A DNA stretch of 64,000 bases from CAYJAY01 sp964368445. GTDB taxonomy: Bacteria; Bacillota; Clostridia; Oscillospirales; Ruminococcaceae. Positions 61,048 through 64,000 of the stretch are shown here, piece after piece. Both the position numbers and the translations under genes were made by a program. The DNA lies in contig CAYJAY010000006.1 of assembly GCA_964368445.1 (NCBI GenBank), forward strand, positions 20,969-84,968, in the 5' to 3' direction. The notes below the pieces were generated by a model, which was given only the letters and a program-made list of their open reading frames with translations, made no database searches and was not told the origin of the DNA. Numbering within the stretch: position 1 is the first letter of the stretch; each line of letters opens with the position of its first letter.

Positions 61048-62400
61048 ATGTTAGCCTCGGAAAAAAAACTCGGAGTTGAAAGCATACCTAAACTTATGGT
61101 TAAGCTCTCAATCCCCATGATTATTGCACAACTTATCAACGTGTTATACAACATCGTTGACCGTATTTATATCGGACGAATAGAGGACGTAGGGGCGCTT
61201 GCGCTCACCGGTCTTGGCGTGTGCTTCCCTGTGATAATGATAATTTCTGCGTTTAGCGCGTTTGCCGGAATGGGCGGTGCGCCGCTTGCGGCTATCGAAC
61301 TTGGAAAAGGAGACAAAGCAAAGGCGGAAAAGATTCTCGGAAACGCCGTCGTTCTTATCCTGACGTTTTCGGTGGTTCTGACCACGTTGTTTTTCATTTT
61401 TAAACAACCGATTTTATATACCTTTGGCGCAAGCGAAGACACGTTTGTTTACGCAAACGATTATCTTAGCATATATCTTATAGGCACCGTCTTTGTCCAG
61501 GTTGCTTTGGGGTTAAACAGTTATATATCGTGTCAGGGTAAGGCAACGACCGCAATGGTGTCTATCTTGATAGGCGCGGTTACAAACATCATTCTCGACC
61601 CTATTTTAATCTTCGGCTTTGACATGGGGGTAAGGGGCGCGGCTCTTGCAACGATTATAAGCCAAGCGATAAGCGCCATTTGGGTGTTTTCGTTTTTGAT
61701 ATCAAAGCGTTCGTCGCTCGTTATCAAACCGCAAAACATCGTTCCAAACTTCAAGATAATTGCAAGAATTTCTTCGCTTGGGGTTTCGCCTTTCATAATG
61801 CAGGTAACCGAAAGCGCAATCTACATCGTTTTCAACAGCCTTTTGCAACGATATGGCGGCGACCTTTATGTTGGCTCTATGACGGTTCTTTTAAGCGTCA
61901 TACAGCTTATTATGGTGCCTATAAGCGGTTTTACAACCGGAATTCAACCGATAATAAGTTTCAACTATGGCGCCGGCAACTTTGACAGAGTTAAAAAAAC
62001 TATTCGCTATACCTTTATAGTGGCGTTCACAATGGCGTTTGTTTTCAGCACGTTCGCCATGTTAAACCCCTCTTTTTTTGCAAAGCTTTTCACGACCGAC
62101 GCGCAACTTATCGCCTTGCTTGAACAGGTTATCCCCATTTTTGTTGCGGGAATGACTATCTTCGGAATTCAAATGACGGCACAAAGCACGTTTATCGGCC
62201 TTGGTAAAGCGGGGATATCGCTTTTTGTCGCACTTCTTCGCAAAGTCATCCTTTTGATACCGCTCGCGTTCATCCTATCGTCTGCCTTTGGTGTTATGGG
62301 GGTATACTATGCCGAACCAATAGCGGACGCTACGTCGGCTGTCACCGCCGGAATTTTGTTGTTGATAACGTATAAAAGAACGTTGGCGGAAAAGAATTAG
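61048..62400 (+). CDS. MATE-family efflux transporter
   Basis: The 450-aa twelve-helix protein is of the MATE type, with KLSIPMIIAQLINVLYNIVD-like first helix, GMGGAPLAAIELGKGDKAKAE after helix 2, and GIQPIISFNYGAGNFDRVKK in the second half. It is only distantly similar to the MATE protein at 44801-46180. Substrate unknown; probably exports organic cations or a metabolite. Start at 61048 follows AGGAGAT. It is divergent from yabP. Confidence 0.94.
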   Translation: MLASEKKLGVESIPKLMVKLSIPMIIAQLINVLYNIVDRIYIGRIEDVGALALTGLGVCFPVIMIISAFSAFAGMGGAPLAAIELGKGDKAKAEKILGNAVVLILTFSVVLTTLFFIFKQPILYTFGASEDTFVYANDYLSIYLIGTVFVQVALGLNSYISCQGKATTAMVSILIGAVTNIILDPILIFGFDMGVRGAALATIISQAISAIWVFSFLISKRSSLVIKPQNIVPNFKIIARISSLGVSPFIMQVTESAIYIVFNSLLQRYGGDLYVGSMTVLLSVIQLIMVPISGFTTGIQPIISFNYGAGNFDRVKKTIRYTFIVAFTMAFVFSTFAMLNPSFFAKLFTTDAQLIALLEQVIPIFVAGMTIFGIQMTAQSTFIGLGKAGISLFVALLRKVILLIPLAFILSSAFGVMGVYYAEPIADATSAVTAGILLLITYKRTLAEKN

Positions 62401-62437
62401 TATATCTTGTGACAAGCAAAGGTTTGCAAATAACTTT

Positions 62438-62523
62438 CTCAGTCAATCCGAGATTGACAGTCTCTCCATTATGGCGAGTATCGCCATTTTAGGGAGAGCC
62501 AAGCGACTTCACGAAGTGACTGA
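62438..62523. repeat. Composite intergenic hairpin element
   Basis: Outer inverted repeat CTCAGTC...GACTGAG encloses GTCAATCCGAGATTGAC, CTCTCC...GGAGAG with GGCGA-GTA-TCGCC inside, and GACTTCACGAAGTGAC. This modular hairpin resembles repeats common between genes in gut Firmicutes. It may also act as the terminator of the convergent MATE and spoIID genes. Confidence 0.65.
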
Positions 62524-62540
62524 GAGGGCAAGTGGAAAAA

Positions 62541-63569
62541 CTAGTAGATCTTTGTAATTTCGGTTCCCGTGTAGTAATAAGTTAAGATCTCGTCATAGCT
62601 GTTTCCTTTTCCCGCCATAATGTTTGCGCCAAACTGGCTTAAACCAACGTTGTGGCCATAGCCTTTTGTAACTATCTCAAAAAGATTTTGCTCGTTGTCA
62701 TAACTTATGTCAAACGCGGCAGAACGAAGCGACAACGCCGACCGCAACTCAACTCCGCTGTATTCCAAACCACAGACGTTAAGCGACAAAACTGTGCCGG
62801 CCTCGCTTTTTTGCGGCTCGCCCACCCATTCGTTGGGCGAACCAAACGGTTCGAAGTCTGTAAAATTAAGCGTCATCAACGCGCTAAAGTCTGACGGAGT
62901 TAAAATCTTTGTTTCGGTGAATCGTTCCGACATTCCGTCCCACGAGCTGTCGACCGTTACAAGGTATGGAATCGGTGTCGAAAACACGTTTTCGCTGTTT
63001 TCGGTTGCCCCCGACGATATCGCAAAGTAACACGCGCTTATAATCTTTCCGTCATACGTTACAACGTTTCCAAACACCTCCGAAACGCTGTCGAAAAGTT
63101 TTTGATACAGGTCGTCATAGCTGTCTTTGTAAAACTCTCTGCCCTTTTGTTCCGTCATAAACCCCGTTCTTGTGTCGGTGTTAACCGAGAGATAGCCCCC
63201 CAAAAGTTCGGGAGTCGGGTTTTTTTGTTGATATTCCTTGACAAAAAGCGCATAGGTATGCGTCGCAACAGCTTGTGCTTTAATCGCCTCGGCGTTGTAT
63301 GAAAGCGGAATCTCCGACATGACTGCACCGATGACATAATCAAATTCCGACATCTCGAGGACTGTGTTTGTCGCTGTGTCGAGAATAAGCATCGGTTCCC
63401 CTTGTGGGGTAACGGCTTGTTTTTGGTCGGGGATAATTTTAATCTCGTCGCTTAGCGTGACGTGTGACGACGCCGGTTTAAAGCCCCCGCCGAGCAACGA
63501 CAAAAGCGGAGAAGCAAACACAGCCACGATAAAAAGCACCAACACCGAAATTCTTATATTAGTTTTCAA
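62541..63569 (-). CDS. spoIID: SpoIID/LytB-domain protein (stage II sporulation protein D)
   Basis: SpoIID is a lytic transglycosylase that cleaves denuded peptidoglycan during engulfment of the forespore. The 342-aa product has an N-terminal membrane anchor (about 7-27), the catalytic segment VIGAVMSEIPLSYNAEAIKA with Glu86 at the expected place, AQAVATHTYAL, a central ISSGATENSENVF motif and the C-terminal GYGHNVGLSQFGA typical of the family. Length and features fit SpoIID. LytB-type paralogues exist, so its sporulation role is inferred from length and from the other sporulation genes nearby. Confidence 0.93.
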   Translation of the reverse strand: MKTNIRISVLVLFIVAVFASPLLSLLGGGFKPASSHVTLSDEIKIIPDQKQAVTPQGEPMLILDTATNTVLEMSEFDYVIGAVMSEIPLSYNAEAIKAQAVATHTYALFVKEYQQKNPTPELLGGYLSVNTDTRTGFMTEQKGREFYKDSYDDLYQKLFDSVSEVFGNVVTYDGKIISACYFAISSGATENSENVFSTPIPYLVTVDSSWDGMSERFTETKILTPSDFSALMTLNFTDFEPFGSPNEWVGEPQKSEAGTVLSLNVCGLEYSGVELRSALSLRSAAFDISYDNEQNLFEIVTKGYGHNVGLSQFGANIMAGKGNSYDEILTYYYTGTEITKIY

Positions 63570-63697
63570 AATATAATCAACCTTTCTTCAAAGTGAAATT
63601 TTGTTTTTCATAAGAGTTTTAACGTTTTTTTTGATATCTTTTGCTATTGACTTAAAAGATATATCTCTATATAATCTTAAATAATACCTAATATAAT

Positions 63698-64000
63698 CTC
63701 CGCCTTACGGCGGAGCTCTTGGAAATACTCCTTGCCTTGTTTCACTCGGCATTTTGCACCGATGGTGCAAAACCGTAGTATTTCTAAAGGTTATAGCTGC
63801 ATCTAGTATATATAGTCTCCGCCTTGCGGCGGAGCTCTTGGAAATACTCCTTGCCTTGTTTCACTCGGCATTTTGCACCGATGGTGCAAAACCGCAGTAT
63901 TTCTAAATGTTATAGCTGCATCTAGTATATATAGTCTCCGCCTTACGGCGGAGCTCTTGGAAATACTCCTTGCCTTGTTTCACTCGGCATTTTGCACCGA
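63698..64000. repeat. 119-bp tandem repeat, at least 2.5 copies, continuing past the window
   Basis: Units start CTCCGCC at 63698, 63817 and 63936; the third is cut by the window end. Each has hairpin CTCCGCC-TTACG-GGCGGAG (loop base varies), then GGAAATACTCCTTGCC, an inner inverted repeat TTTTGCACC-GAT-GGTGCAAAA, GTATTTC and an AT-rich spacer with AGCTGCATCTAGTATATATAG. Copies differ at only a few positions. Single copies of the same core lie at 12811-12898 and 27144-27230. No gene is supported from 63570 to the end of the window. Confidence 0.93.

Noticed and set aside
63698..64000. Possible CRISPR array (regular 119-bp spacing)
   Set aside because: The whole unit is repeated, including the part that would be spacer; no unique spacers and no cas genes.

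Overview
The window looks like a chromosomal piece of an anaerobic, Gram-positive, spore-forming clostridial bacterium. The main evidence is a complete Rnf complex (rnfCDGEAB), a pyrophosphate-type 6-phosphofructokinase, an adenosylcobalamin-dependent ribonucleotide reductase, a small 2[4Fe-4S] ferredoxin, an FMN riboswitch, and sporulation-linked genes (yabP, yabQ, a divIC-like gene, a SpoIID/LytB gene, ricT). Coding regions have moderate GC and intergenic regions are AT-rich. Genus cannot be read from the sequence. No rRNA, tRNA, CRISPR array, phage or insertion-sequence transposase was recognised.

Layout. 1-6 kb: rnfCDGEAB operon with an RnfG carrying three FMN-binding domains and an RnfE with a Cys-rich tail. 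6-12 kb: small XRE regulator, lipoprotein, lacZ-type beta-galactosidase, an S41-like protein that has lost both catalytic residues. 12-18 kb: FMN riboswitch with terminator controlling ribU, kynureninase, an EAL receptor, HAAS/PspC envelope-stress genes. 18-25 kb: deoB, thioredoxin reductase-like gene, proB, M14 peptidase, DUF6935 gene, BMP lipoprotein, ferredoxin. 25-33 kb: ricT, holB, nrdJ, a UPF0316 protein, and a dinB locus whose promoter contains a LexA box. 33-46 kb: diguanylate cyclase, mfd, membrane proteins, AI-2E family protein, HAD phosphatase, tadA, MATE transporter. 46-54 kb: a repeat-rich surface protein with a Tyr/Gly-rich cytoplasmic tail, pfp, galM, cimA, a tyrosine phosphatase. 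54-64 kb: a second EAL receptor, rRNA methyltransferase, hpf, divIC-yabQ-yabP, MATE transporter, spoIID.

How the genes work together. Rnf, ferredoxin and the thioredoxin reductase-like protein form a low-potential electron-transfer set. RibU would supply flavin for the unusually FMN-rich Rnf complex. One diguanylate cyclase with an intact GGDEF motif and two periplasmic-sensor EAL proteins with degenerate GGDEF motifs outline a cyclic-di-GMP circuit. Most other genes are housekeeping.

The intergenic DNA is unusual. It is a mosaic of recurring modules: (i) a short hairpin followed by ACC/CACC and an array of 7-bp repeats (at least six copies, with different heptamers in different copies); (ii) GTAGGG-flanked hairpins; (iii) a roughly 90-nt element bounded by GAAATAC/GTATTTC, tandemly repeated at 119 bp at the right end; and (iv) local 18-, 62- and 161-bp duplications. 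I see no clearly new multi-gene system. The most notable observations are the modular hairpin-heptamer repeats, the triple-domain RnfG, the S41 pseudoprotease, the surface protein with a prion-like tail, and the SOS-box/minisatellite arrangement at dinB.
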